From Bos javanicus (lineage: Eukaryota > Chordata > Mammalia > Artiodactyla > Bovidae): a stretch of DNA of 64,000 bases. Location: NCBI RefSeq assembly GCF_032452875.1, contig NC_083883.1, positions 53,814,698 through 53,878,697 on the forward strand. The letters are read 5' to 3'. This document shows, piece after piece, positions 1-10,392 of the stretch. The position numbers were made by a program, and so were the translations under genes. The notes beneath the pieces are model-generated. The model saw only the letters and a list, made by a program, of their open reading frames with translations, did no database searches and was not told the origin of the DNA. The number at the start of each line of letters is the position of its first letter. The stretch's first letter is position 1.

Positions 1-282
1 GAAGGGGGAGTGAGACCTCAGCACAGAGATGCAGACACTAGTAGTTGGGAACCTACTGGAGCACCCAGAAAGGGCAACAGAGCACGGAGCATGGACAGGA
101 CAGTGGCTGTGTCTGTCATATCTGTTGTATGAGACAGCAAATTTACCCAAGACCATCAATTTTACCTCCAACATATCTTGGCTCAATCTGTTTCTCTGTC
201 TTCTATTTGCACTCCTGGCCCTCGTGTATATTATTTCCCTATTGTCTGAATTAATACAATAGCATCTGGACTGATCTTTCTA
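1..282. other. no recognised feature
   Basis: I see no repeat family, splice signal pair or familiar protein here. Overlapping short open frames exist on the plus strand, but they have no recognisable domain and no coding support. Confidence 0.5.
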
Positions 283-296
283 CTTCAGTTTTTAAA

Positions 297-501
297 GTGT
301 TAGTCACTCAGTCATGTCCGACTCTTTGCGACCCCATGGACTGTAGCCCATCGGGCTCCTCTGTCCATGGGATTCTCCAGGCAAGAATACTGGAGTGGGT
401 TGCCATGCCCTTCTCCAGGGGATCTTCCCAACTCAGGGATTGAATCTGGGTCTCCTGCATTGCAGGCAGATTCGTTTCTATCTGAGCCACCAGGGAAGCC
501 C
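297..501 (-). mobile_element. Bov-tA SINE
   Basis: Read on the minus strand it starts with the tRNA-Glu-like head (GGCTTCCCTGGTGGCTCAG) and ends in the BovB-derived tail with GAGTCGGACATGACTGAG. An imperfect 14-bp target-site duplication is visible: cttcagtttttaaa (283-296) against tttcaatttttaaa (502-515), which fixes both ends. Confidence 0.95.
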
Positions 502-2688
502 TTTCAATTTTTAAAAGTCAAATACATTTTAAAGTTAATTAAAAAAATTTTATTATAAAAGTATTTCTTGCACACAGGAAAAATAAAGAGAATAATGTGT
601 ATACACCATTTCAACATGTTATCTAATTACTTCACTTACTTACTTAATAGCATTAAAGTTTTACAGATACCATTGAAGCTCCCTGTATGTTCCTTCTTGA
701 TCTCATTCTCCTTCAGTCCTCCCAGAGGGGCTGATACTTATCACCTACACGCTTGCTCTTCTACTCTTGTAACATATGCGTATATCCGATACACATGGGT
801 ATAGTATTGTACATAGGATTGTTTTACCTTTTTTCAATGTAAAGCAATTGTCATGTGGATAAATCATAAATCATCCTGAATTTTTCTTTTTCATTATGTT
901 TTTGCAGTTGCTTCTATGTTGGTACAGAGTTAGCCCTAGTTTAATGATTTTAACAGCTGTAAGATATTGCATTGTACAAATATACTACAAATCATTCATT
1001 AGTTTTCTATTAGCAGATTATAAACTCCCACTCTTCCCCACCACAACCAAAATGTCTTTTTTTTTTTTTTTCTGTTACCAATAGTGCTGCAATCAGTACT
1101 CTTCAGTTTTACCAGTTTCCTTATAAAGGTTCCCTTACAAACACATGGGAGCCTTTTTTGGGTATATTCCTTAAAATGGTAATGCTGAATCCTCCAGTGT
1201 TACTAAATATTGCCAAATTCTTCTCTAAATTGAACTAATTTGCTCTTCCATGGACAGGGTATAAAGATTCCTACTTCTCTACATCTCTATCCAGCTCCTG
1301 ATGCTGTCATTAGTATTCTTGCCAATCTAGTCTAAATCAAGTCATGTGCCCTGGACACTGCTCTGCTCTGGCTTTCTGCCCTTCCTGTAGCATCTGGGCA
1401 GAAGGGCCTGCCAGAGCTGACAGGGGTGGAAAAGATCTCCCTACTTTAGTTTGCATTTCCCTGATTACTAGTGAGGTCCAACATCTTTTTTTGCATGCTG
1501 AAGGGACATTCAAGTTTGACTTTTTCAAATTTTCTATTCATACCCTTTATCTTGGTTGTCTTGCTCTCACTGAATAGGAGGTATTGTTTATATGTTATGG
1601 ATGCTAACTTTTTGATTTTATATATAAGTATCTACTCCATCCTAAATTGTAGATATATCCTCTGTACAGTCTAGATGCTACCTTTTTTTTGCTTTTATCC
1701 ATAAGTATCCACTAATTCTGTGATTTGTGTTTTTACTGTTTGCAGTGACTTTGTTTTCTAGATATTTCAATTGTAATGTAGTCAGATTTATCATATTTTC
1801 TTAACCCTCTATATGTTTTAAATAAATTATCAAGAAATTATAAAAATATGTTTCTATATTTTCTCTTAAACATGTTAAAGCTTTGCCTTTTTTAATTGAG
1901 GTTTTATCCATGTAGGATTGATATTTGTGTATTGACAATATGAATCCAATTGATTTTTTTTCCATATGGAGAGATGGCAATCACAATACTACTTACTGTC
2001 AGTTCATCCCTTTTCTCACTGATTCATAATGCCAAACGTATTATAGATTAAGTTCTCATACACCTGTGGGATTACATTGGAGCACTCTATTTCATTTCAT
2101 TGATCTATTTGTCTATCTCTGAGTCAATATCATGTTGTCTTTATTACTATGACTTTATATTGCCTTGATACCTAGAAAGCAAAGCCCCTTCTCCATACTG
2201 CTTTTTCTAAGAATTACTTGCCTCTTTGATTTTCCTTATATGATTTTCATGGAAAATTCTTTTAGAGTTGTAATTAGAATTATATTAACTTATACAATGA
2301 TTTGGAAGAATTTTCATTTTACAATATTGATTCTTTAACTAATGAATATGACCCATCACTTTTATTTCTATTCTTCCATTTCTCTAGGTCTTCTTTTATG
2401 TCTTTCAATAAAGTTAAAAATTTCTCCGTAAAGGTTTATTCCTAGGTATCTAAGATTTTATTGCTAGTGTATATGGTGTCTTTTAAAAACTATATTTTCT
2501 AATTGCTGTGGCTGATGCATGAAATTGATTTTTGTGTACTTGAGCTTGTTCCTAGCAAGAGTGTCGAATTCTCAACTTAGCTTTATTAGCTGGGAGATGC
2601 ATCACGTTGGTCAAAAAATTCATTTGGACTTTTCAATAGCATTGCCCAATAGATTCTTCGAGTTTTCTATGTAGATAATTTTGTCTTT

Positions 2689-2817
2689 GCTGCTGCTAAG
2701 TCGCTTCAGTCGTGTCTGACTCTGTGTGACCCCATAGACGGCAGCCCAGCAGGCTCCCCCATCCCTGGGATTCTCCAGGCAAGAACACTGGAGTGGGTTG
2801 CCATTTCCTTCTCTTTA
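2689..2817 (-). mobile_element. BOV-A2 SINE, single half
   Basis: This is the right monomer of BOV-A2 in reverse. It begins gctgctgctaagtcgcttc and ends at the ccatttccttctc block. It is bounded by a perfect 12-bp duplication aattttgtcttt at 2677-2688 and 2818-2829. The duplication shows that this half inserted alone rather than being a trimmed dimer. Confidence 0.93.
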
Positions 2818-2901
2818 AATTTTGTCTTTAAATAATGAAAAAGTTGATTTTTTTCTTTCTAGTTGAGTATCTCAGTTCTTTAATTTTAGGTATTTCCTAA
2901 A

Positions 2902-3127
2902 GTGAAAGAAAAGTGGAAGTTATGTGACTCAGTAGTGTCCGACTCTTTGCGACCCCGTGGTCTGTAGCCCACCAGGCTCCTCCGCCCATGGGATTCTTCT
3001 CCAGGCAAGAATACTGGAGTGGGTTGCCATCTCCTTCTCCAGGGGATTTTCCCAACCCAGGGATCGAACCCAGGTCTCCTGCATTGTGAGCAGACGCTTT
3101 AACCTCTGAGCCACTAGGGAAGCCTGC
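2902..3127 (-). mobile_element. Bov-tA SINE
   Basis: Full-length reverse copy with tRNA head (minus strand: GGCTTCCCTAGTGGCTCAG) and a purine-rich tail at 2902-2917. A perfect 14-bp target-site duplication aggtatttcctaaa lies at 2888-2901 and 3128-3141. It sits inside the antisense L1M. Confidence 0.96.
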
Positions 3128-3336
3128 AGGTATTTCCTAAAACATAGAGCAAATAGATTTTGTTTGTTTACCAAGGAGTTGTTTACACGTTTTGTGATTT
3201 TTGATAAAGTTAGATTTACTTACTGATACACAGATTTTTTGCTGATCTTATTTTGCACTTGCTGTTTACCGTGTATTTTCATTGTACCCTTTCCACCTCT
3301 TTCCTGCTACCTATTGTGGTGGTTAAATTTCTTTAT

Positions 3337-3351
3337 TATATATATATATAT
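3337..3351. repeat. (TA)n microsatellite
   Basis: About seven uninterrupted TA units in AT-rich L1-derived sequence. A short tract of low information. Confidence 0.8.
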
Positions 3352-3761
3352 TTTACTTAATAAAGTCTGAACTTAATCAGTATCCTTCGTCTACTCCTGG
3401 ACAAGGTAATGACTTTAGAACTTTTAACCTCGAACATTTCCCTTAAATCTAACATATTATTAGTTGGGTATTTTAATTTCACCTTCCTTTTTTACAGTCT
3501 CTTTGGTCATAGTTTTATTTTTGCTTTTGCTGTTTCATACATTTGATGCTTATTTATATTTCATCACATACTTTCCAGTTTCATCACTTAATATAGCTTC
3601 TCATATCTTTCTATGTCTTCCTGGTTTTTTTTTTCCACTTCTTTCTGATGTTCACCTCTTAGCAGTTCTTTAGGTAAGATTCTGTTAGTGGTAAACTCAG
3701 CCTTACCTGCCGGAAAATGTCTTTATTTCATCTGTACTTTTAAATAATAATTTGTCTTCAT

Positions 3762-3985
3762 GCCTGCATGTGTGCATGCTAAGTCGCTTTGGTCATGTCC
3801 AACTCTGAAACCCCATGGACTGTATGTAGCCCACCAGGCTCCTCTGTCCATGGGATTCTCCAGGCAAGAATACTGGAGTGGGTTGCTGTGCCCTTCTCCA
3901 GGTGATCTTTCTGACCTAAGAATTGAGCTCGAGTCTGTTATATCTCCTGCATTGGCGGACAGGTTCTTTACCACTAGTGCCGTCT
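3762..3985 (-). mobile_element. Bov-tA SINE
   Basis: Reverse copy. The BovB tail at the left starts tgtgcatgctaagtcgc; the tRNA head at the right is decayed (accactagtgccgtctg). It interrupts the L1M phrase that resumes at about 3988 (aaagataacg). The left boundary is approximate. Confidence 0.9.
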
Positions 3986-4669
3986 GTAAAGATAACGTTT
4001 CATTGTCTTCTAGATTATATCAACACTTTGAAAAATATACTATCTTCCTGGTCATTGCTCCCCTGTACTTTTCTCTCTGGGTGCTTTCTAAGTATTTTCT
4101 CTGTATTTGGTCAACTCTCCAGTTTCATTGTGTATCTAGTCGTATATCTATTTTGTTCTTCCTGTAAAACTGTGCGTTCTCGATATATAAATGCATGTGT
4201 TGTTTTATAAGGTTGCTATAACAAATTACTACAAACTTGGTGACTTATAAGGACTTAAATTTATTCTCTCTAGTTCTTAAGGCCAGAAGTCAAAAATCAG
4301 TGTCCTGGGCCAAAATCCAGGTGTTGGCAAGGCCATGCTCCCTCCAGAAGCTCTGGGGACAATCTGCTCCTTCTGTCTATCCGTTTTTGTCTTTCTCAGT
4401 GGCTGCTGGCATTCCTAGGTTTTATTGGCCATGCCACTCCCATTTTCAAGGCCAGCATCTTCAATCTCTCTCTATTCCATCTTTCCATTATCTTCAATGT
4501 GTGTGCCCCTTCTTAAAAAGACAAGTGTAATTTTATTTAGGGCCCTGTGTAATTCGGAATAACATTTCCATCTCAAGATCCTTAACTTAATCATAACTGC
4601 AAAGACCCTTTTGCTTATAAGGTGACATCTAAGGGTCCCAGGGATTAGAAATTGGTATATTTGTCGATG

Positions 4670-5910
4670 TTCAGTGGCTAAGTTGTGTCTGACTCTTTAG
4701 GACTCCATGGACTGCAGCATGCCAGGCTTCCCTGTCTTTCACCACACCCCTGAGTTTGCTCAAACACCACCCTTATGGCAGAAAGTGAAGAGGAACTCAA
4801 AAGCCTCTTGATGAAAGTGAAAGTGGAGAGTGAAAAAGTTGGCTTAAAGCTCAACATTCAGAAAATGAAGATCATGGCATCCAGTCCCATCACTTCATGG
4901 GAAATAGATGGGGAAACAGTGGAAACAGTGTCAGACTTTATTTTTTTGGGCTCCAAAATCACTGCAGATGGTGACTGCAGCCATGAAATTAAAAGACGCT
5001 TACTCCTTGGAAGGAAAGTTATGTCCAACCTAGATAGCATATTTAAAAGCAGAGACATTACTTTGCCAACAAAGATCCATCTAGTGGTTTTTCCTGTGGT
5101 CATGTATGGATGTGAGAGTTGGACTGTGAAGAAGGCTGAGCGCCGAAGAATTGATGCTTTTGAAGTGTAGTGTTGGAGAAGGCTCTTGAGAGTCCCTTGG
5201 ACTGCAAGGAGATCCAACCAGTCCATTCTGAAGGAGATCAGCCCTGGGATTTCTTTGGAAGGAATGATGCTAAAGCTGAAACTCCAGTACTTTGGCCACC
5301 TCATGCGAAGAGTTGACTCATTGGAAAAGACTCTGATGCTGGGAGGGATTGGGGGCAGGAGGAGAAGGGGACGACAGAGGATGAGATGGCTGGGTGGCAT
5401 CAATGACTCAATGGATGTGGGTCTGAGTGAACTCCAGGAGTTGGTGATGGACAGGGAGGACTGGAGTGCTGCAATTCATGGGGTTGCAAAAAGTCGGACA
5501 TGACTGAGTGACTGAACTGAACTGAACTGATGTCCATCAAGTCAGTGATGCTATCTAACCATCTCATTCCTCTGTCTCCTCATGCCCTAAATCTTTCCTA
5601 GCATCAGGGTCTTTTCCAATGAGTCAACACTTCGCATCAGGTTGCCAAAGTATTGGAGCTTCAGCATTAGTCCTTCCAATGAATATGTAGGGTAGATTTC
5701 CTTTAGGATTGACTGGTTTGATCTCCTTACTGTCCAAGGGACTCTCAAGAGTCTTCTCCAGTACCACAGTTCAAAAACATCAATTCTTTGGCACTCAGCC
5801 TTCTTTATGGTCCAGCTCTCATATTCGTACATGACTAATGGAAAAACTATAGCTTTGACTATATGGACCTTTGTTGGCAAAGTGATGTCTCTCTTTTAAT
5901 ATGCTATCTT
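4670..5910 (-). mobile_element. older BovB LINE 3' fragment, split
   Basis: The minus-strand BovB 3' end is in two pieces, 4670-4765 and 5531-5910. The break falls inside the consensus phrase for the C-terminal ORF2 region, and the two pieces join in register once 4766-5530 is removed. Its protein-level signature on the minus strand (LEGLMLK at the mid region) marks an older subfamily than the insert. Coding capacity is lost. Confidence 0.9.
4766..5530 (+). mobile_element. younger BovB LINE 3' fragment inserted in inverted BovB
   Basis: 5'-truncated BovB that starts in the post-YADD region (ttatggcagaaagtgaag) and ends in an (ACTGA)n tail at 5512-5530. Its conceptual C-terminus reads SDFIFLGSKI and EGMMLKLK, the younger subfamily signature. 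A stop at about 5168 and a small deletion near 5090 (VVFPVVM follows without LVKAM) kill the frame. It lies opposite to the surrounding BovB, forming a long inverted repeat. Confidence 0.95.
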
Positions 5911-5949
5911 TTCTGATATCTTTGGGTGGCCATTATTCAGCTTACTGTA

Positions 5950-6728
5950 CATGTCTATCATTTAAATTCTGAAGATTGTCAGTCACAATAATGTTGAATA
6001 TTGCCTTTCCCCAATTCTCTCTTTTCTCAGCTTCTGGGAGTCCTATTAAAAGTAAATTGGACCTTTTCATTTGATCTTCTCTTTCATTTAACCTTTCTTT
6101 CATGCCTTTTACATTTTAACTCTATGCAGTACATTCTGAGTAGTTTCCTCCCATCTTCTAATTTATTTTATTTTTAAATCTGACTAACCTGTTGTTAAAA
6201 CATGTGAACATTTGATTTAATTATTATTTTAAAACTGAAAATTCAGTTGTCATTTTAAAAATCTGCTGTGTTTTTAATCTTTAGAGGATCTGTCCTCTAA
6301 AGATCTTTATTTTTAATGGCCTTTTTTTTACTTCAATCATTTTAGGTACATTATGTAGGCTTTTAGATAGTTCTTTAAACTGGAGTTCTTAGGGAGAAAT
6401 ATCTAGTCTATGGTTTATTATACTTTCTGACTCTTACACATGGTGAAAAATTTACTTGTGCATTTATAATTTGAGATTTAGAGCTCATTCTTGGCAGGCC
6501 CTTAATTGATCTGTGGGAATTTTGCATGACCTGGGTTGATGGTATGTCTTTCCCTGGAATTTTTGTGTCTGATTCTTCTAGATTCTCCAAGGATATTCCT
6601 TTTTGGCACTGATGTTTGAGTTCCTTCTCAACTTGAAGATTCTAGGGAGTTGTGGGTAGTATAAAAATTTGAACCCCAAACCTATCTTGGTATTGATTTT
6701 CAGAGCATTATCTTCTTTTAACAGGACC
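5950..6728 (-). mobile_element. ancient L1M, continuation
   Basis: Antisense L1M text resumes after the MLT1 LTR, e.g. ttctgggagtcctattaaaag near 6046, a phrase found in the 5' ORF1/UTR side of L1M elements. The distal part (6300-6728) is very degenerate and the right end is uncertain. Confidence 0.55.
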
Positions 6729-6741
6729 TACACAAGGTAAT

Positions 6742-7013
6742 GGCACCCCACTCCAGTACTCTTGCCTGGAAAATCCCATGGACGGAGGAGCCTGGTAGGC
6801 TACAGTCCATGGGATCGCTAAGAGTCGGACAGGACTGAGCGACTTCACTTTCACTTTTCACTTTCATGCGTTGGAGAAGGAAATGGCAACCCACTCCAGT
6901 GTTCTTGCCTGGAGAATCCCAGGGAAGGGGGAGCCTGGTAGGCTACCATCTATGGGGTCACACAGAGTCGGACATGACTGAAGTGACTTAGCATAGCATA
7001 GCATAGCATAGCA
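6742..7013 (+). mobile_element. BOV-A2 dimeric SINE
   Basis: Both BovB-derived monomers are present, linked by the cttcactttcacttttcac spacer. The first 10 or so bases are missing. A perfect 13-bp duplication tacacaaggtaat occurs at 6729-6741 and 7014-7026. The usual AGC tail is replaced by a pentamer repeat, about five GCATA units at 6991-7015. Confidence 0.96.
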
Positions 7014-7369
7014 TACACAAGGTAATACAAGCTCTGTCACTATCTACCTGGGTTCACACGTAATCTCCCTTCATCTACCCTTTCATGGAAGAGGAGCTGT
7101 TATATTCTCAAAGTTCTAGCTTCATAGGGAGATTCTCCTTTCTCATGACCTACTTCCCCTGAGTCTAAGACTTCAATCTCTATACTTTTCAAGGCATTAA
7201 ATCTCTAACACCTCTGTCGTCAAGATAGCTTTTCACTTCCTCTTTTGTTTTTTGTCCCTTGAAACACTTTTACTTTCTTGGGAGCTCATCTGTGCATTTA
7301 AAATGATGCTTGCTATATTTGTGATGCATTCTGAAGTGTTTGTGTGGGAGAGTTCCCTCCTTAAAGACT

Positions 7370-8440
7370 ATGCCCAAGCCATGCTAGTCTTTCTGACAGT
7401 TCCTAGAACACATTGTGATATTCCTTGAATAAATGCTCTGCATTTAAGAAAATTCCCTCTGCCTGAAATGTTTTCCCATGACTGGCTCTTCTACATCCTT
7501 CTGACCTCAGTTTAAATGTCATCTCCTCTGGAAGGGCCTTCTTGATCTCATCTCCATACACAACTTCCATTATCCTTAGTCACACCCTCTCCACTTCCTT
7601 CATGGAATTGATCAGGATCTATTGATAGCTTACATGATGTCGGATTCATGGTCTCTGAAGAAGAAGATTTAGCTTTAGGACCAGGGATCAGGCTTGATCA
7701 ATCAAGAGCTTTTGTGTAGCAGAGTTTTATTAAAGAGAAAGAGGACAGAGAAAGCTTCTGACATAGACATCAGAAGGGGGACAGAGAGTGCCCCACTCAC
7801 TAGTCTTAGCAAAGGAGCTATATACTTTTGAAATTGGTTATTACAATAAATTAGAAGAATATCTCAAGATTGTAAAGACTAAACCCACTCCCACAATTTA
7901 CATATTAAGATGACAGTATTAGAACTAACAATAGAAAGATCTTACCACATCTACTCCCATAATACACATTTTAAGATAACAGGATTAGTCAGAAGGTTCT
8001 CAAGAAGGAGAAACTGTCTTCAAGCAGGATTGTTGTTATATAATCCTGAGTACAGAGTTTAAACTGAGCTGTTTTGTTGCATAATCATCAGCTCTGGGCT
8101 TAAAGAAAAACAAACAAACAAACAAACCACCTTTATGTGACTAAGACTAAGAAATGTAAAGAAAAAAATCTGTCCTTCTCCTTGAGAGTTTCAGACCCCT
8201 ATCTCCTCCTTCAGAGCCCCAGATCCCTTTCTCCTCCTCAGGGACCCTGGACTTCTTATCAACCTGCCTAGGAATTGACTTTCTCATTCTATAACTGCCT
8301 TATTTATTTATGTACTTGTTCATGGTAGTCTTGCCTCCTAGAATAGATGATGAAGCAATCTTATTTGATTTGCCCCACTCTGTATCTACAGCATCTACTG
8401 TAAAGTAAGACACATAGCAAATTTCCAATAAATGTCTCCT
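7370..8440 (+). mobile_element. L2 LINE 3' end, split by an LTR
   Basis: L2-type 3' sequence: aaatgtcatctcctctgg at about 7516, then, after the LTR, tgtatctacagcatctac and ccaataaatgtctcc near 8425. The two halves are in the right order and spacing for one L2 interrupted by the solo LTR at 7638-8285. Confidence 0.7.
7638..8285 (-). mobile_element. solo LTR of a ruminant endogenous retrovirus
   Basis: The segment begins TGTCGG and ends TCTCA on the plus strand, so it has the TG...CA form of an LTR. Its polyadenylation signal is on the minus strand (AATAAAACTCTGC, about 7721-7733), giving reverse orientation. About 650 bp long. No internal retroviral sequence flanks it, so it is a solo LTR. 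I could not find a matching target duplication. Confidence 0.7.
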
Positions 8441-9084
8441 GGATGAACAAAGGAATGTACCCAAAACTGCAGGCTTTCAATAGGCTCCATTCATGCCCAG
8501 GACACGCTCATGATAAGGCCATGATGTTTTACAGAGCTAGGAAAGTTACATCCCTAGGGCCTATGGGCCTAAACTCTTCCCTTGTTTCCATGCACAAACT
8601 CTTAATACTCAGAAAATCCAGGCTCCAGAAAAGGTAGAACAATGGAATTTGCATATAACTTTTAATTACAATCAAACCATTAGGTTTCTTCTTCCTTATA
8701 GGTCCCTACTGGAGATTATGCTTACTTTGTGCAAGCCTTGGACCTAGAGACGGCCTCTTGGAAAGCAGGTACCTGCCTGTGTTAACTGAAGTCCCAACAA
8801 CTCTGTGCCCCAGCTCCCCATGGAGGGGATGCACTGAGCTGAGAGGTGTGTGAGTAAATAAAAGTAGCACATGGCAACCAAATAACATAGCAAATATGGA
8901 ATCTTTAAAAAAACAAGTTCATTTTCCTATTTTGAAAGTAATAGAATCACTTTTCAGGAGCTCTACATATAGAAAAAGAAACCACTCATAATTTAAGACC
9001 TACATAAGCCTCAGTAATCATTCTAGTGCATATTTGTCAGATTTTTAGAATTATGTTTGTTTTTTTGGGGGGCCATCAGTACTG
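8441..9084. other. no recognised repeat; contains an exon-like segment
   Basis: Mostly unassigned sequence. At 8702-8768 a 67-bp segment is bounded by a strong acceptor (tttcttcttccttatag) and a donor (cag|gtacct), and is open in its first frame. Otherwise nothing is recognised. Confidence 0.45.
8702..8768 (+). other. candidate exon or cryptic exon, 67 bp
   Basis: A pyrimidine tract plus AG ends at 8701, and CAG followed by GTACCT ends the segment at 8768. Frame 1 reads about 22 codons without a stop (VPTGDYAYFVQ followed by ALDLETASWKA) and then runs to a stop shortly after the donor. I do not recognise the peptide. Splice-like pairs of this quality arise by chance every few kilobases, and no neighbouring exon is visible, so this is a weak call. 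Confidence 0.15.
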
Positions 9085-9285
9085 AGTACTTACTATATGC
9101 ATGAACTCAGTTTATATGGTACTCTGAACTAGGTGTGACTTATGACTCCCATTTAAAAAATGTGATCCCAAGGGCATATAGAGATCAAGTTATTAGCTCA
9201 AGGTTTCAGTCAGGCAGTGGGCAAGTGAAGGCTTGACCCCAAGTCTGTCTGATTCCCAGACCCTGTTCAAGCCTTTGCTTGCAAC
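9085..9285 (-). mobile_element. MIR SINE
   Basis: Degenerate antisense MIR: gagtacttactatatgc, then the agggcatatagagatcaag core and ttgaccccaagtctg at the end, in the usual antisense order. Confidence 0.65.
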
Positions 9286-9429
9286 TCTGATATTATATTG
9301 CTTCTTATCTATGGAGCTGTGATCACATTTAATTGTAAGCTCTTTTTTCCCCTACTTAATATCATAAACTGTTTTTGCCCATTCTTGGATAGTCTTTATA
9401 AGTACCCATTTTAATGATAAACAAGAGAA

Positions 9430-10392
9430 TCATTATTTCCTCATTCAACAGGGCAAAATGACCACTTTGGGGAACAATTTACCCTGATCTTATAAAATGG
9501 AACACTTGCCTATCTGTGACTCAGCAATTCTACATCCTAGAGAAGATCACACTGGCCCCACTTACTATAGCAAGACTACTCACAGGAGTAATGTCTATAA
9601 TGGAGAAACTAGGAAAGAACTCCAAATCCATCCACGGGATGGGTGTTCTCAGTAGTATATGAATACCTACAGTTATATGCAATAACATGGGTGAATGCTG
9701 CTAATATAATATTGACTGAACAAAGCAAGTCTCTGAAAAGCTAAAAAAGCAAAAAGATGCTTACTCTTTGGAAGAAAAGCTATGACAAACCTAGACAATA
9801 TATTAAAAAGCAGAGACATCACATTACCAACAAAGGTCCATATAGTCAAAGCTATGGTTTTTCCAGTAGTCATGTATGGATGTTAGAGATAGATCAGAAA
9901 GAAGGCTGAGCACCAACGAATTGATGGTTTTGAATTGTGGTGCTGGAGAAGATTCTTGAGAGTCCCTTGGACAGTAAGGAGATCAAACCAGTCAATCCTA
10001 AAGGAAATCAACTCTGACTATTCATTGGAAGGTCCGACGCTTAAGCTGAAGCCCCAGTGCTTTAGCCACCTGATGGGAAGAGCTGAATCAGCAGAAAAGA
10101 CCCTGATGCTGGGAAAGATTGAGGGCAGGAGGAGAAGGGGGCAACAGAGGAGGAGATGGTTGGATGGCATCACCAACTCAGTGGACATGAGTTTGAGCAA
10201 ACTCTGGGAGATAGTGAAAGACGGGAAAACCTGGTGTGCTGCAGTCCATGGAGTCACAGAGAGCTGGATACAACTTAGCAACTGAACACAAAACAACAAA
10301 TGTAATCCACTGTTTAGATACTCAAACATGACTAGTAAAACTGTATAAAAAAGACAAGAAAGTGAGAAACACAAAATTACGACTAAATGCCA
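9430..10392 (+). mobile_element. ancient L1M 3' end, sense, split by BovB
   Basis: Sense L1M 3' UTR text: actcagcaattctacatcctag near 9520, then agcaagactactcacagg and acatgggtgaatgctgc (about 9685). After the BovB insertion at 9748-10305 it resumes with aaaactgtataaaaaagac near 10336. Highly diverged. Confidence 0.65.
9748..10305 (+). mobile_element. BovB LINE 3' fragment, older type
   Basis: 5'-truncated BovB starting in the LLFGRKAM-like region and running to the end of ORF2 (AAVHGVTES) and an acaacaaca tail. The conceptual mid-region LMLGKIEGRRRRG is the older subfamily signature. An in-frame stop at about 9882 and many substitutions make it a dead copy. Confidence 0.92.

Larger units (their letters stand above)
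516..4198 (-). mobile_element. ancient L1M LINE, antisense, 3' part and upstream segments
   Basis: The plus strand reads as the complement of an old mammalian L1. Phrases typical of antisense L1M 3' ends occur at about 1150-1200 and at 1450-1500 (tttgcatttccctgatta). ORF2-type antisense text lies at 2430-2660, and a more 5' L1 segment at 3660-3745 and 3985-4150. It is riddled with stops and is not functional. Later SINEs sit inside at 2689-2817, 2902-3127 and 3762-3985. A GC-rich piece at 1345-1435 does not fit the L1 and is unexplained. The remainder continues after the nested block, at 5950. Confidence 0.75.
4199..5949 (-). mobile_element. MLT1-type MaLR LTR, split by BovB insertions
   Basis: Reverse-orientation MLT1-like LTR. 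The left piece (4199-4669) starts tgttgttttataaggttgc, with the complement of the typical 3' end (ataacaaattactacaaac). The last ~40 bp resume at 5911 (atatctttgggtggcc), after the BovB block. A 5-bp repeat catgt (4194-4198 and 5950-5954) is a plausible target duplication. It lies inside the antisense L1M. No internal retroviral genes are present. Confidence 0.75.

Noticed and set aside
4858..5403. 181-codon minus-strand frame
   Set aside because: It is the antisense of a BovB ORF2 fragment; the same antisense peptide recurs at 37355-37609 and 58946-59293.
7638..8285. Possibility of a complete provirus at this or the other LTRs
   Set aside because: No gag, pol or env text lies beside any of the LTRs; each is solitary.
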